Assembly: GCF_003264365.1 (NCBI RefSeq)
Contig: NZ_PYAK01000050.1
Location: 1-45,071, forward strand
Direction of reading: 5' to 3'
Source: Micromonospora noduli
GTDB lineage: Bacteria; Actinomycetota; Actinomycetes; Mycobacteriales; Micromonosporaceae
DNA: 45,071 nt
The translations under genes and the position numbers were made by a program. The first letter of the stretch is position 1. Each line of letters begins with the position of its first letter. This document shows, piece after piece, positions 1 through 8,481 of this stretch. The notes beneath the pieces were generated by a model, which saw only the letters and a program-made list of their open reading frames with translations, was not told the origin of the DNA and searched no databases.

Positions 1-1460
1 CCCGGCCCGCTGGCCCGCGCCGCGGCGTCGGCCACCGCCCGCGCCACCCGCACCGGACGGCGTGGGGCCAACGCCGACACCACGTCGGCCGCGGAGGCCA
101 GCTTCGGCTCGCCCAGCACCTCCTCGGCCAGCCGGCGTACCTGCCAGCCGGTCTCGTCGTACCGGGCCAGCAGCTCCTCGCCGGTCGCCACCCCGGCGTC
201 GACCAGCAGCCGCGCGGTGGCGGCCACCGGGTCCCGGTCCAGGTCCTCGGCCAGCTCGGCCGGACTCCGGTACGCCGACTCCGCGTCCGCCCCGGCGTGC
301 CCCATCAGCCGTACGGTGCGCAGGTGCAGCACGGCCGGCCGCCGGTTGCGGCGTACCCAGGCCGCGGCCTCCGCCGCCACCTCGTACGCCCGCACCGGGT
401 CGGCTCCGTCCGCGCTGAAGTAGCGGATGCCCGGCTTGGCACGCAGGGTCGCCTCGACCCAGCCCTCCGGCGAGCGGACGCTGATGCCCAGCCCGTTGTC
501 CTCGCAGACGAAGAGCACCGGAATCCGCAGCCCGGCGTGGTCGTACCACCCGGCGGTGTTGAAGGCGGCTGTGGCGCTGGCGTGGTTGACCGAGGCGTCG
601 CCGAAGGAGCAGACCACTATCGCGTCCGGCGGCCAGGGGGCGTGCGTGGCGCCCGCGCCGCTGCCGACCCGCACCCCGGCCCCGGTACGCCGTCCGGCGC
701 TGTCCAGCCGGCGCAGCCGCTCCACGGCCAGTCCCATTCCGACCGCGCGGGGCAGGTGCGAGGCGATGGTGGAGGTGGTCGGCACGATGGCCAGGTCGGC
801 CCGGCCGAACACCTTGTGCCGGCCCCCCGCGATCGGTTCAAGGCTGGACGCGGCCATCCCGCGCAGCACGTCCCGGGCCGCGTCGGCGTACGCCGCGAAC
901 GCGTTCGCGGCCCCGGTCGCCGCGGTCGGCTCGGTCCCGGCCGGCTCCGATTCGGACAGCTGCGGATCGGAGGTCGTCTCCGGGTCACGTGTCGCTGCGC
1001 CGTCGACGGTCAACTCACTGTCGGCGGACCGCGCTCGGTCGGCGTCCTGATCGGGGTCGGCGGTCCGTGCCCGGACGGCGGACGGCACGGAGTCGGTGGC
1101 CAGCGTCGGGTCGGCCGCGACCTGGGCGGCACGCAGACAGTAGAAGGCGCCCGAGCGGTAGTGCAGCAGCGCCGGATCGGTGGGACGCAGCGCGGCGGCG
1201 ACAGCGGCGTTGCCCTCGTGCCCGGCCGAGCCGATGGTGTAGAAGCCCTCCCCGAAGCTGCGCAACCAGCGGCCGGCCAGGTCGAGCTGCCGGCTGGTCA
1301 CCTGCGCGTCGAAGAGGTCCAGCACCTGCGCGCCGGTCAGCGGGGCGTCATCGGTGACCGGGTCGGCGGGGTCACGCCGCCGCTCGGCGGCAGGCAGCGC
1401 CGCCAGCGTCTCCCGGAACCGGTCGTCGAGATCTTGCGGGGTGGTCACGTCGGACAGCAT
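1..1460 (-). CDS. Thiamine-diphosphate-dependent 2-oxoacid dehydrogenase E1, alpha domain (partial, runs off window)
   Basis: The reading frame starts at ATG 1460 and runs through base 1 without a stop, so the C-terminus lies outside the window. About 486 residues are visible. An E1-alpha fold is supported by SFGDASVNHASATAAFNTA near residue 285 (the ThDP/Mg-binding GDxx...N motif), by FVCEDNGLGISVRSPEGW after it, and by RLMGHAGADAESAYR, the usual HxxxD phosphorylation-loop region. The protein continues past the normal end of an alpha subunit, so an alpha-beta fusion of the branched-chain type is likely (inference). Family members oxidatively decarboxylate 2-oxoacids in a complex with E2 and E3. 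Odd point: a low-complexity stretch of about 65 residues rich in Asp, Ser, Thr and Ala is inserted after FYCLRAAQ, at roughly residues 114-180. The MarR gene lies 51 nt upstream on the same strand. The exact substrate is not determined. Confidence 0.85.
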   Translation of the reverse strand, partial: MLSDVTTPQDLDDRFRETLAALPAAERRRDPADPVTDDAPLTGAQVLDLFDAQVTSRQLDLAGRWLRSFGEGFYTIGSAGHEGNAAVAAALRPTDPALLHYRSGAFYCLRAAQVAADPTLATDSVPSAVRARTADPDQDADRARSADSELTVDGAATRDPETTSDPQLSESEPAGTEPTAATGAANAFAAYADAARDVLRGMAASSLEPIAGGRHKVFGRADLAIVPTTSTIASHLPRAVGMGLAVERLRRLDSAGRRTGAGVRVGSGAGATHAPWPPDAIVVCSFGDASVNHASATAAFNTAGWYDHAGLRIPVLFVCEDNGLGISVRSPEGWVEATLRAKPGIRYFSADGADPVRAYEVAAEAAAWVRRNRRPAVLHLRTVRLMGHAGADAESAYRSPAELAEDLDRDPVAATARLLVDAGVATGEELLARYDETGWQVRRLAEEVLGEPKLASAADVVSALAPRRPVRVARAVADAAARASGP

Positions 1461-1511
1461 TACCGACGGAAGCCCTGCTCGCCCAGTGGGACACGGCCGG
1501 CGGGGGTGCGC

Positions 1512-1997
1512 TCACTCCGGCCCGAAGGACTCCGGACAGCCGCCGTCGGACACCTTCCAGACCAGGTCACGAAGGGTGCTCAGCTCCTCGTCGCTCAGCC
1601 CGGACAGGAGTCGGGAGTCGGACATCACCTCGATCACCCGCGCCCGCACGACACGGCCCTCCCCGGTCACCACCAGCGTCTTCTGCCGCCGGTCCGTCGG
1701 GTCGGTGCGGCGCTCGACCAGCCCGGCGTGCTCCAGCTTGTCGACCAGCACCGTCACGTTCGACCGGTCACAACCCAACTGACCGGCGAGATCCCGGGCC
1801 GGCAGCGGGTGGTCCGGGTCCAACTCCCGCAGCGCCCGGGCCGCCGCCGGGGTGAGCCCCAACTCGGCGAACGCAGAACCCTGCCGGTGTCGCAGCGCGG
1901 CCGTGACGTGCGCCATCCGCCGCACCACATCGACGGCGAGACCGTCCCGATCCACCCGTTCACCTGCCGCGGGAACCACCTCCTGCGTCACGGCCAC
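1512..1997 (-). CDS. MarR family transcriptional regulator
   Basis: This 161-residue protein has the size and layout of a MarR winged-helix repressor. It shows AAARALRELDPDHPLPARDLA, then recognition-helix sequence GQLGCDRSNVTVLVDKLE, then the wing HAGLVERRTDPTDRRQKTL with the conserved D-x-R-x-x-x-x-x-L. The start is GTG at 1997, and no good ribosome-binding site is visible in front of it. A second in-frame GTG two codons later is an alternative. It sits just upstream of the E1 dehydrogenase gene on the same strand, 51 nt apart, so the two may be co-transcribed and the regulator may control the dehydrogenase (inference). The ligand is unknown. Confidence 0.9.
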   Translation of the reverse strand: MAVTQEVVPAAGERVDRDGLAVDVVRRMAHVTAALRHRQGSAFAELGLTPAAARALRELDPDHPLPARDLAGQLGCDRSNVTVLVDKLEHAGLVERRTDPTDRRQKTLVVTGEGRVVRARVIEVMSDSRLLSGLSDEELSTLRDLVWKVSDGGCPESFGPE

Positions 1998-2190
1998 ATG
2001 GTACGCAGAGACGGGCGTCGTCGGTCAGGGCCCGGCCGGATCACACCCGTCGGACGGCGGTCAGCACCGATCGACAGCGGTCATCGGTGTTCGACTGCTG
2101 GCGACAAGCAGGGCCACTCAGTGTCATCTGTCGGCCATCGGGGCTCGCGAGGCTCCCGGAGTCACGAAGATCGGACTCTGGGGAGGATTC

Positions 2191-3837
2191 GTGTCACTGT
2201 CCCGACGTACCATCCTGCTGTCCGGCGCCGCGATCGGCGCCGCGGGCGCGGTCACCGGGCTGCCGGCGACGGCCGGCGCGGCACCGGGCCGGCCGCTGGC
2301 CTACCCCTTCACCCTCGGTGTGGCCTCCGGCGACCCCGACCACGACGGGTTCGTGTTGTGGACCCGCCTGGCCCCACAGCCACTGGCCGAGGACGGCCTT
2401 GGCGGCATGCCGGACCGCGACGTGCCGGTGCACTGGGAGTTGGCCGCCGACGAGCGGTTCCGGCATGTGGTGCGCCGCGGGGTCGCGGTCGCCCGCACCC
2501 GCTCGGCGCACAGCGTGCACGTGGAGTTGGCCGGTTTACTGGCCGGACGCGAGTACTTCTACCGGTTCCGGGCCGAGCGCCACGTCTCGCCGACCGGACG
2601 CACCCGCACCGCCCCGGCACCGTGGACCATGCCAGCCGCCCTGGCAATGGGCTTCGCCTCCTGTTCCCAGTACGAGCACGGCTACTTCACCGCCTACCGG
2701 CGGCTGGCCGAGACCGAGCCGGAGCTCATCCTGCACCTGGGCGACTACCAGTACGAGTACGCCCCGGACACGTACAACGTCCCCGGTGGCAACCCGCGTG
2801 ACCACGAGGGCCCGGAGACCCGGACGCTGGCCAACTATCGGCAGCGGCACGCTCAGTACAAGACCGACGCCGACCTGCAGGCCGCGCACGCGGTGGCGCC
2901 GTGGGCTGTGGTGTTCGACGACCACGAGGTGGAGAACAACTGGGCCGACGAGGTGCCCGAGGCGCCGGACCCGGAGTTCCCCGCGCGGCGGGCGGCGGCG
3001 TTCCAGGCGTACTACGAGAACATGCCGCTGCGGCGCACCTCGATTCCCCGCGGCATCGACATGCAGCTCTACCGACGGGTGCGCTGGGGGCGGCTGGCCA
3101 CGTTCCACATGCTCGACACCCGGCAGTACCGCGACGACCAGGCCTGCGGCGACGGCTACCGGGACTGCGCGGCGGCATCCGACCCGGCCCGGTCGATCAC
3201 CGGGGCCGAGCAGGAGGCGTGGCTGCTGGACGGCTTCCGCCGCTCTGACGCCCAGTGGGACATCCTGGGCCAGCAGGTCTTCTTCGCTCAACGGGACAAC
3301 AACTCCGGCCCGCTCACCGTCACCAGCATGGACTCCTGGGACGGCTACGTCGCCTCTCGGGACCGCATCACCCGGGGTTGGTTGGCCGCCGGGGTACGCA
3401 ACCCGGTGGTGCTGACCGGAGACGTGCACGCGCACTGGGCCAGCGATCTCAAGCTGGACTACGCCGACCCGACCTCGCGCAGCGTCGGCACCGAACTGGT
3501 CTGCTCCTCGATCACCTCGACCGGTGACGGCGCGGACTCGGCGTCCGGCTCGCACCCGTGGTTCGCGTTCAACCCGCACCTGCGCTTCCAGAACAACCTG
3601 CGGGGGTACGTGCGCACCACGATCACCCCGGGACAGCTCACCGCCGACTTCGACGTGCTGCCGTACGTCAGCCGGCCGGGCGCGCCCGCGTACACCCGGG
3701 CCTCGTTCGTGATCGAGGACCGGGTGCCCGGCCTGCACCAGACGGCGGACAACCCAGTCCCGTCAGCGGCCCGCACTGCCGCGCCATCCGCGGACCCCGG
3801 CCAGCAGACCGTCCAGCAGGAGACCGTCCGCCCGTAA
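2191..3837 (+). CDS. phoD: PhoD-type alkaline phosphatase/phosphodiesterase, Tat-exported
   Basis: The gene encodes 548 residues from GTG 2191, preceded by GGGAGG at 2181-2186. The N-terminus LSRRTILLSG with a following Ala/Gly-rich hydrophobic stretch is a twin-arginine signal peptide. The N-terminal PhoD domain carries GVASGDPDHDGFVLWTRLAP. The catalytic domain shows GFASCSQYEHGYFTAYR, HLGDYQYEY, VFDDHEVENNW, FHMLDTRQYR and VVLTGDVHAHWAS, which are the Asp/His/Asn metal-binding blocks of the family. PhoD enzymes hydrolyse phosphate mono- and diesters outside the cell and are usually induced by phosphate starvation. It stands alone, between a divergent MarR gene and a convergent YjbQ gene. 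Weak GGTCA repeats lie upstream at 2059 and 2079. Confidence 0.93.
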   Translation: MSLSRRTILLSGAAIGAAGAVTGLPATAGAAPGRPLAYPFTLGVASGDPDHDGFVLWTRLAPQPLAEDGLGGMPDRDVPVHWELAADERFRHVVRRGVAVARTRSAHSVHVELAGLLAGREYFYRFRAERHVSPTGRTRTAPAPWTMPAALAMGFASCSQYEHGYFTAYRRLAETEPELILHLGDYQYEYAPDTYNVPGGNPRDHEGPETRTLANYRQRHAQYKTDADLQAAHAVAPWAVVFDDHEVENNWADEVPEAPDPEFPARRAAAFQAYYENMPLRRTSIPRGIDMQLYRRVRWGRLATFHMLDTRQYRDDQACGDGYRDCAAASDPARSITGAEQEAWLLDGFRRSDAQWDILGQQVFFAQRDNNSGPLTVTSMDSWDGYVASRDRITRGWLAAGVRNPVVLTGDVHAHWASDLKLDYADPTSRSVGTELVCSSITSTGDGADSASGSHPWFAFNPHLRFQNNLRGYVRTTITPGQLTADFDVLPYVSRPGAPAYTRASFVIEDRVPGLHQTADNPVPSAARTAAPSADPGQQTVQQETVRP

Positions 3838-3847
3838 CCAGCCCGAC

Positions 3848-3935
3848 GCCTCAAGATCCGCGCAACGTCAGGGAACTTGTTGCCTCGCCACGCGCTGAGA
3901 CAGCAGTTCCGGGGAGGTTGTGCAGATCTTGAGGC
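3848..3935. repeat. 88-nt imperfect palindrome between convergent genes
   Basis: The first 11 bases (GCCTCAAGATC, with a matching GATCTTGAGGC at the right end) are perfectly inverted. The pairing continues inward with a few mismatches through GCGCAAC on the left and GTTGTGC on the right, and again through GGGAACTT and AGTTCC. The single-stranded form would fold into one long hairpin. It lies ten bases past the phoD stop and 37 bases before the convergent YjbQ stop, which suits a bidirectional terminator or a dispersed palindromic (REP/MITE-like) element. It has no coding content. Confidence 0.7.
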
Positions 3936-3972
3936 GGGCCGGCGTTCCGGGACGACAGCCGGGCAGGCGCGG

Positions 3973-4386
3973 TCAGGCGGGGAGGAAGGAGAAGCGGACC
4001 TGGCGGGTCGGGTTGTCGCCGTTGGTGTCGACGAGGCAGATCGACTGCCAGGTGCCGAGCGCCAGCCGGCCACCGAGCACCGGCAGCGTGGCGTACGGCG
4101 GGATGAACGCCGGCAGCACGTGGTCGCGGCCGTGGCCGGGCGAGCCGTGTCGGTGCCGCCAGCGGTCCTCGGTGGGGAGCAGGTCGTCCACGGCGCTGAG
4201 CAGGTCGTCGTCGGAGCCCGAACCGGTCTCGATGATCGCCAGGCCGGCGGTGGCGTGCGGCACGAAGACGTGCAGCAGGCCGTCGCCCTCGCCCGAGACG
4301 AACTGCTGGGCCTCCGCGGTGATGTCCCGGACGGTCGGCCGGGACCCGGTCTGGACGGTGATCACGTCGCTGCGCATACGTCGCAT
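3973..4386 (-). CDS. YjbQ/UPF0047 family protein
   Basis: This 137-residue protein matches the compact single-domain YjbQ (UPF0047) family in length and motifs: LLHVFVPHATAGLAIIE, a DDDLL acidic stretch, RHRHGSPGHGRDHVLPAF with its His cluster, and LGTWQSICLVDTNGDNPTR near the end. Some family members have weak thiamine-phosphate synthase activity in vitro, but the physiological role is unsettled. The conserved histidines suggest a metal or phosphate site. ATG 4386 is used here; an in-frame ATG at 4377 is equally plausible. It is convergent with phoD across the long palindrome, and 17 nt downstream of the Gly/Ser-repeat membrane protein gene on the same strand, so those two may be co-transcribed. 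Confidence 0.88.
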   Translation of the reverse strand: MRRMRSDVITVQTGSRPTVRDITAEAQQFVSGEGDGLLHVFVPHATAGLAIIETGSGSDDDLLSAVDDLLPTEDRWRHRHGSPGHGRDHVLPAFIPPYATLPVLGGRLALGTWQSICLVDTNGDNPTRQVRFSFLPA

Positions 4387-4403
4387 TCTGCCGCAGCGTG
4401 CGG

Positions 4404-4874
4404 TCAGGAGCTGCCGCCACCGCCGCCAGAGTCGCCGCCACCGGACCAGCCGCCACCGGAGTCACCGCCGGACCAGCCGCCACCGGAGTCACCGCTGGAC
4501 CAGCCCCAGCCGGACCAGCCTCCCCCGGAGTCGCCGCTGCCGCCGGCCGGCTCCGTGCTGTCGGAGCTGTCGTGGTCGCCGTCCCGCTGGCGGCCGACGT
4601 GCCCGCTTCCCGCGTCCCCGGCGGGCATCGGGTAGAACCCGTACCCGCCGCCGTCCGCGTCCGGACGACGGCGACGGCCATCCCGGCCGCTCAGACGGGC
4701 CGCGCGGATCGCGTCGCGCAGCAGGCCCCCGCCGAGCACTGCCACCAGGGCGCCCAGGGCCACCAGTCCGACCATCGGCAGGTTGCCGGAGGCGAGGGCG
4801 ACGGCGCCGATGACCAGGCCAACCACCCCGACAACGATCATGGTCGCGGCGACCGCGACACGGCGTCCGTTCAT
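4404..4874 (-). CDS. Small membrane protein with Gly/Ser/Trp repeat tail, unknown function
   Basis: From ATG 4874 the protein has 156 residues; a TTG at 4901 would add nine. Two hydrophobic segments at the N-terminus (AATMIVVGVVGLVIGAVALA and MVGLVALGALVAVLGGGLL) are followed by a basic stretch RLSGRDGRRRR, so the tail is probably cytoplasmic, though topology is not certain. The last 50 residues are built from near-identical units of the type SGDSGGGWSG, with Trp at regular spacing, ending in a Gly run. No catalytic motif is visible and I do not recognise the family. It is transcribed towards the YjbQ gene with 17 nt between them. Confidence 0.7.
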   Translation of the reverse strand: MNGRRVAVAATMIVVGVVGLVIGAVALASGNLPMVGLVALGALVAVLGGGLLRDAIRAARLSGRDGRRRRPDADGGGYGFYPMPAGDAGSGHVGRQRDGDHDSSDSTEPAGGSGDSGGGWSGWGWSSGDSGGGWSGGDSGGGWSGGGDSGGGGGSS

Positions 4875-5052
4875 GGCGGTAACGGTAGGAGTGGCGGTCA
4901 AACCGCTCAGCTTTCACCCGGCCGTCGCGCTAAGTTACCGGCGAGTACCTGTGTTCAGCATCGCGTCGGGGGGACCTAGACGTGACGAGGGGTGCCACCA
5001 GGGGGCAGGATGGCGCTAGAGACCTATCCCACACACAACCGAGGGAACGCCT

Positions 5053-7791
5053 GTGGCTACGGAACGCAAGCGCCCGGTGATCAGCGACGGCCTACCGAGC
5101 CAGCTTCCGGACATCGACCCTGAAGAGACCAGCGAATGGGTCGAGTCGCTTGACGGTGTCATCGACGAACGCGGCGCCAAACGCGCCCGCTACGTCATGC
5201 TGCGCCTGCTGGAGCGGGCCCGTGAGCGCCAGGTCGGGGTTCCGCCCCTGACCACCACCGATTACATCAACACCATCCCGTCGGAGCGCGAGCCCTGGTT
5301 CCCGGGTGACGAGCACGTCGAGCGGAGGATCCGGGCGTACGTCCGGTGGAACGCCGCCATGCTGGTGCACCGGGCGCAGCGCCCGGAGATCGGCGTCGGC
5401 GGGCACATCTCCACCTTCGCCAGCTCGGCGTCGCTCTACGAGGTGGGCTTCAACCACTTCTTCCGGGGCAAGAACCACCCGGGCGGTGGCGACCAGATCT
5501 TCTACCAGGGCCACGCCTCCCCCGGCATGTACGCGCGGGCGTTCCTGGAGGGGCGGCTCAGCGAGCACCAGCTCGACGGGTTCCGCCAGGAGCTGTCGCA
5601 CCCCGGTGGTGGGCTGCCCTCGTACCCGCACCCTCGGCTGATGCCGGACTTCTGGGAGTTCCCCACCGTCTCGATGGGCCTCGGCGGTCTGAACGCGATC
5701 TACCAGGCCCGGTTCAACCGGTACCTGCAGCACCGCGGCATCAAGGACACCTCCCAGCAGCACGTCTGGGCGTTCCTCGGCGACGGCGAGATGGACGAGC
5801 CGGAGACGCTCGGCGCCATCGGCGTCGCCGCCCGCGAGGAGCTGGACAACCTCACCTTCGTGATCAACTGCAACCTGCAGCGGCTGGACGGCCCGGTCCG
5901 GGGCAACGGCAAGGTCATGCAGGAGCTGGAGGCGTTCTTCCGGGGTGCCGGCTGGAACGTGATCAAGGTCGTCTGGGGTCGTGAGTGGGACCCGCTGCTC
6001 GCCGCGGACACCGACGGCGCGTTGGTCAACCTGATGAACACCACGACCGACGGCGACTACCAGACCTACAAGGCGGAGTCCGGCGCGTACGTGCGGGAGC
6101 ACTTCTTCGGCCGTGACACACGGACCCGCAAGATGGTCGAGCCGCTCAGCGACGACGAGATCTGGAACCTCAAGCGGGGTGGGCACGACTACCGCAAGCT
6201 CTACGCGGCCTACAAGGCGGCCACCGAGCACACCGGTCAGCCCACCGTCATCCTGGCGAAGACGATCAAGGGCTGGACCCTCGGCTCGCACTTCGAGGGC
6301 CGCAACGCGACCCACCAGATGAAGAAGCTGACGCTGGAGGACCTGAAGACCTTCCGCGACCGGCTCTACCTGGACATCCCGGACTCGGCGCTGGAGGACA
6401 ACCCCTACCTGCCGCCGTACTTCCACCCGGGCGAGAAGTCCGAGGAACTGGCGTACCTCAAGGAGCGGCGCGAGCAGCTCGGCGGGTACCTGCCGTCCCG
6501 GCGGACCAGCACGAAGCGGCTGGCCATCCCCGGGCCGGAGCGGTTCGCCGACATCAAGCGCGGCTCCGGCAAGCAGAAGGTGGCCACCACGCAGGCCTTC
6601 GTCCGTCTGCTCAAGGACGTGATGAAGGACAAGGAGTTCGGCAAGCGTTGGGTGCCGATCATCCCGGACGAGGCCCGCACCTTCGGTCTCGACTCGATCT
6701 TCCCGACCGCGAAGATCTACTCGCCGCACGGCCAGCGCTACACCTCGGTCGACCGGGAGCTGTTCCTGTCGTACAAGGAGTCGACGACCGGGCAGATCCT
6801 GCACGAGGGGATCAACGAGGCCGGTTCGGTGGCCTCGTTCACCGCAGCCGGCTCGGCGTACGCCACGCACGACGAGCCGATGATCCCGATGTACATCTTC
6901 TACTCGATGTTCGGGTTCCAGCGGACCGCCGACGGGCTGTGGGCCGCGGCCGACCAGATGGCCCGGGGCTTCCTGCTCGGCGCCACCGCGGGTCGGACCA
7001 CGCTCAACGGTGAGGGCCTTCAGCACGAGGACGGGCACTCGCTGCTGATCGCCGCTACCAACCCGGCCGTGGTGGCGTACGACCCGGCGTTCGCGTACGA
7101 GATCGCGCACATCCTGGAGCAGGGTCTGCACCGGATGTACGGGGACGCTCAGGAGAACGTCTTCTACTACCTGACGGTCTACAACGAGCCGACTCTCCAG
7201 CCGGCCGAGCCGGCCGACGTGGACGTGGAGGGCCTGCTCAAGGGCATCTACCGCTACTCGCCGGCACCGCAGGTCGACGGCCCGAAGGCCAACCTGCTCG
7301 CCTCGGGCACCGGGATGCAGTGGGCGCTCAAGGCCCAGCAGCTCCTCGCCCAGGACTGGGGGGTGGGTGCCGACGTCTGGTCGGTGACCTCCTGGACCGA
7401 GCTGCGCCGCGACGCGGTGGAGACCGAGGAGTACAACCTGCTCAACCCGGGTGCTGAGGCGAAGGTTCCGTACATCCAGCAGAAGCTGGCCGAGTCGGAC
7501 GGGCCGAAGATCGCGGTCAGCGACTTCATGCGCGCGGTACCGGATCTGATCGCCCGCTGGGTACCCGGCGACTACACGTCGCTCGGCACCGACGGTTTCG
7601 GCATGTCGGACACCCGGCACGCGCTGCGCCGGCACTTCCACGTCGACGCGGAGTCGATCGTGGTGGCCACGCTGCGGCAGCTCGCCCGCAGCGGCGCGGT
7701 GGCGACCACGGTGCCGGCCGAGGCCGCCAAGAAGTACGCGATCGACGACGTCAACGCCGCCCCGGTCGGCGAGACCGGCGGCGACAGCTGA
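5053..7791 (+). CDS. aceE: Pyruvate dehydrogenase E1 component, homodimeric type
   Basis: The 912-residue product matches AceE in full length. It has the N-terminal block WVESLDGVIDERGAKRARYVMLRLLERA, the ThDP/Mg motif WAFLGDGEMDEPET...VINCNLQRLDGPVRGN from about residue 240, and the C-terminal region with GFQRTADGLWAAADQMARGF and EDGHS. It decarboxylates pyruvate and passes the acetyl group to the lipoyl E2 of the pyruvate dehydrogenase complex, which makes acetyl-CoA. The start is GTG 5053 with GAGGGA at 5041-5046. It is monocistronic here, with no E2 or E3 gene beside it, and ends at a strong intrinsic terminator. The position some 10 kb from the fab cluster puts acetyl-CoA supply close to fatty-acid synthesis. 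Confidence 0.98.
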   Translation: MATERKRPVISDGLPSQLPDIDPEETSEWVESLDGVIDERGAKRARYVMLRLLERARERQVGVPPLTTTDYINTIPSEREPWFPGDEHVERRIRAYVRWNAAMLVHRAQRPEIGVGGHISTFASSASLYEVGFNHFFRGKNHPGGGDQIFYQGHASPGMYARAFLEGRLSEHQLDGFRQELSHPGGGLPSYPHPRLMPDFWEFPTVSMGLGGLNAIYQARFNRYLQHRGIKDTSQQHVWAFLGDGEMDEPETLGAIGVAAREELDNLTFVINCNLQRLDGPVRGNGKVMQELEAFFRGAGWNVIKVVWGREWDPLLAADTDGALVNLMNTTTDGDYQTYKAESGAYVREHFFGRDTRTRKMVEPLSDDEIWNLKRGGHDYRKLYAAYKAATEHTGQPTVILAKTIKGWTLGSHFEGRNATHQMKKLTLEDLKTFRDRLYLDIPDSALEDNPYLPPYFHPGEKSEELAYLKERREQLGGYLPSRRTSTKRLAIPGPERFADIKRGSGKQKVATTQAFVRLLKDVMKDKEFGKRWVPIIPDEARTFGLDSIFPTAKIYSPHGQRYTSVDRELFLSYKESTTGQILHEGINEAGSVASFTAAGSAYATHDEPMIPMYIFYSMFGFQRTADGLWAAADQMARGFLLGATAGRTTLNGEGLQHEDGHSLLIAATNPAVVAYDPAFAYEIAHILEQGLHRMYGDAQENVFYYLTVYNEPTLQPAEPADVDVEGLLKGIYRYSPAPQVDGPKANLLASGTGMQWALKAQQLLAQDWGVGADVWSVTSWTELRRDAVETEEYNLLNPGAEAKVPYIQQKLAESDGPKIAVSDFMRAVPDLIARWVPGDYTSLGTDGFGMSDTRHALRRHFHVDAESIVVATLRQLARSGAVATTVPAEAAKKYAIDDVNAAPVGETGGDS

Positions 7792-7808
7792 TCCAGCACC
7801 ACTGAGGA

Positions 7809-7838
7809 GGGCCCGGCGCATCCGCGCCGGGCCCTTTT
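7809..7838 (+). terminator. Intrinsic terminator after aceE
   Basis: A perfect 11-bp stem (GGGCCCGGCGC at 7809-7819 and its complement at 7824-7834) with a four-base loop ATCC is followed directly by TTTT. It lies 17 nt after the aceE stop. Confidence 0.9.
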
Positions 7839-7925
7839 CGGTGTACGGAGCGGCGGTGGTCCGGGGGCCCTGGCGGGGATCCGGACCACCGCCGTCGCGG
7901 GTGACGCCGGGAGGATGGGCGCTCG

Positions 7926-8372
7926 TCAGCCGACGGCGGCCAGGTCGGTGAGCCGGGCCAGCGAGTCCTCCAGGTCGGCGCCGACCCGACGCAGTCCGAG
8001 GCGCAGCAGGGCCGCCTTGACCGGGCCGGCCGGCCAGCGGACCACGATGAGGCGCACGATGGTTCCGCCCTCCTCCTCGTCTCCGGTGAGCTGGACGTAG
8101 ATTTCGGTGCGCGCCTCCGCACGAGCACCGGCACCCTTGGCCCGCTCCCGCCAGCCGATCAGCGTCGGCTCCTGGTAGGCGATCACCTCGGCCTCATGCG
8201 CCGAGCCGCGCCCTGCCTGGACCAGTTGTCGCCGCCCGAAGCCCTCTCCCGAGAGCACTTCGGCCGCGCGGACCCCGGCGAGCCAGGCCGGCAACTGCTC
8301 GGCCCGCTGCACGACATCCCAGACCACTTCAATTGGCGCCGCCACGTGCGCACTGCGTTCCACGAGGATCAT
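7926..8372 (-). CDS. SRPBCC (START/polyketide-cyclase-like) family protein
   Basis: The 148-residue protein begins at ATG 8372. The GGAGGAAAG just upstream on the minus strand decides this start over longer in-frame options. The sequence opens with ILVERSAHVAAPIEVVWDVVQRAEQLPAWLAGV, the usual first strand and helix of the SRPBCC helix-grip fold, and ends with the long amphipathic helix AALLRLGLRRVGADLEDSLARL. Such proteins bind hydrophobic ligands in a deep pocket; no catalytic residues can be assigned. It is convergent with aceE across the terminator and divergent from the beta-glucosidase gene. Ligand and pathway are unknown. Confidence 0.85.
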   Translation of the reverse strand: MILVERSAHVAAPIEVVWDVVQRAEQLPAWLAGVRAAEVLSGEGFGRRQLVQAGRGSAHEAEVIAYQEPTLIGWRERAKGAGARAEARTEIYVQLTGDEEEGGTIVRLIVVRWPAGPVKAALLRLGLRRVGADLEDSLARLTDLAAVG

Positions 8373-8481
8373 TTCCGTCTTTCCTCCGGTGAGGACATCC
8401 CACGATATCGGCACTCTATGCGCTAAATCGGACTTACCTGGACGGGTTCGGAAAAAGACACGCCGATCAACCATTGCGCAT

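Noticed and set aside
297..2801. Long plus-strand open frame across the E1 and MarR genes
   Set aside because: Arg/Pro/Gly-rich shadow of the genes on the other strand with no domain; a by-product of high GC content.
5092..7821. Long minus-strand frame opposite aceE
   Set aside because: Antisense shadow of a clear 912-residue AceE; composition and lack of motifs show it is not a gene.
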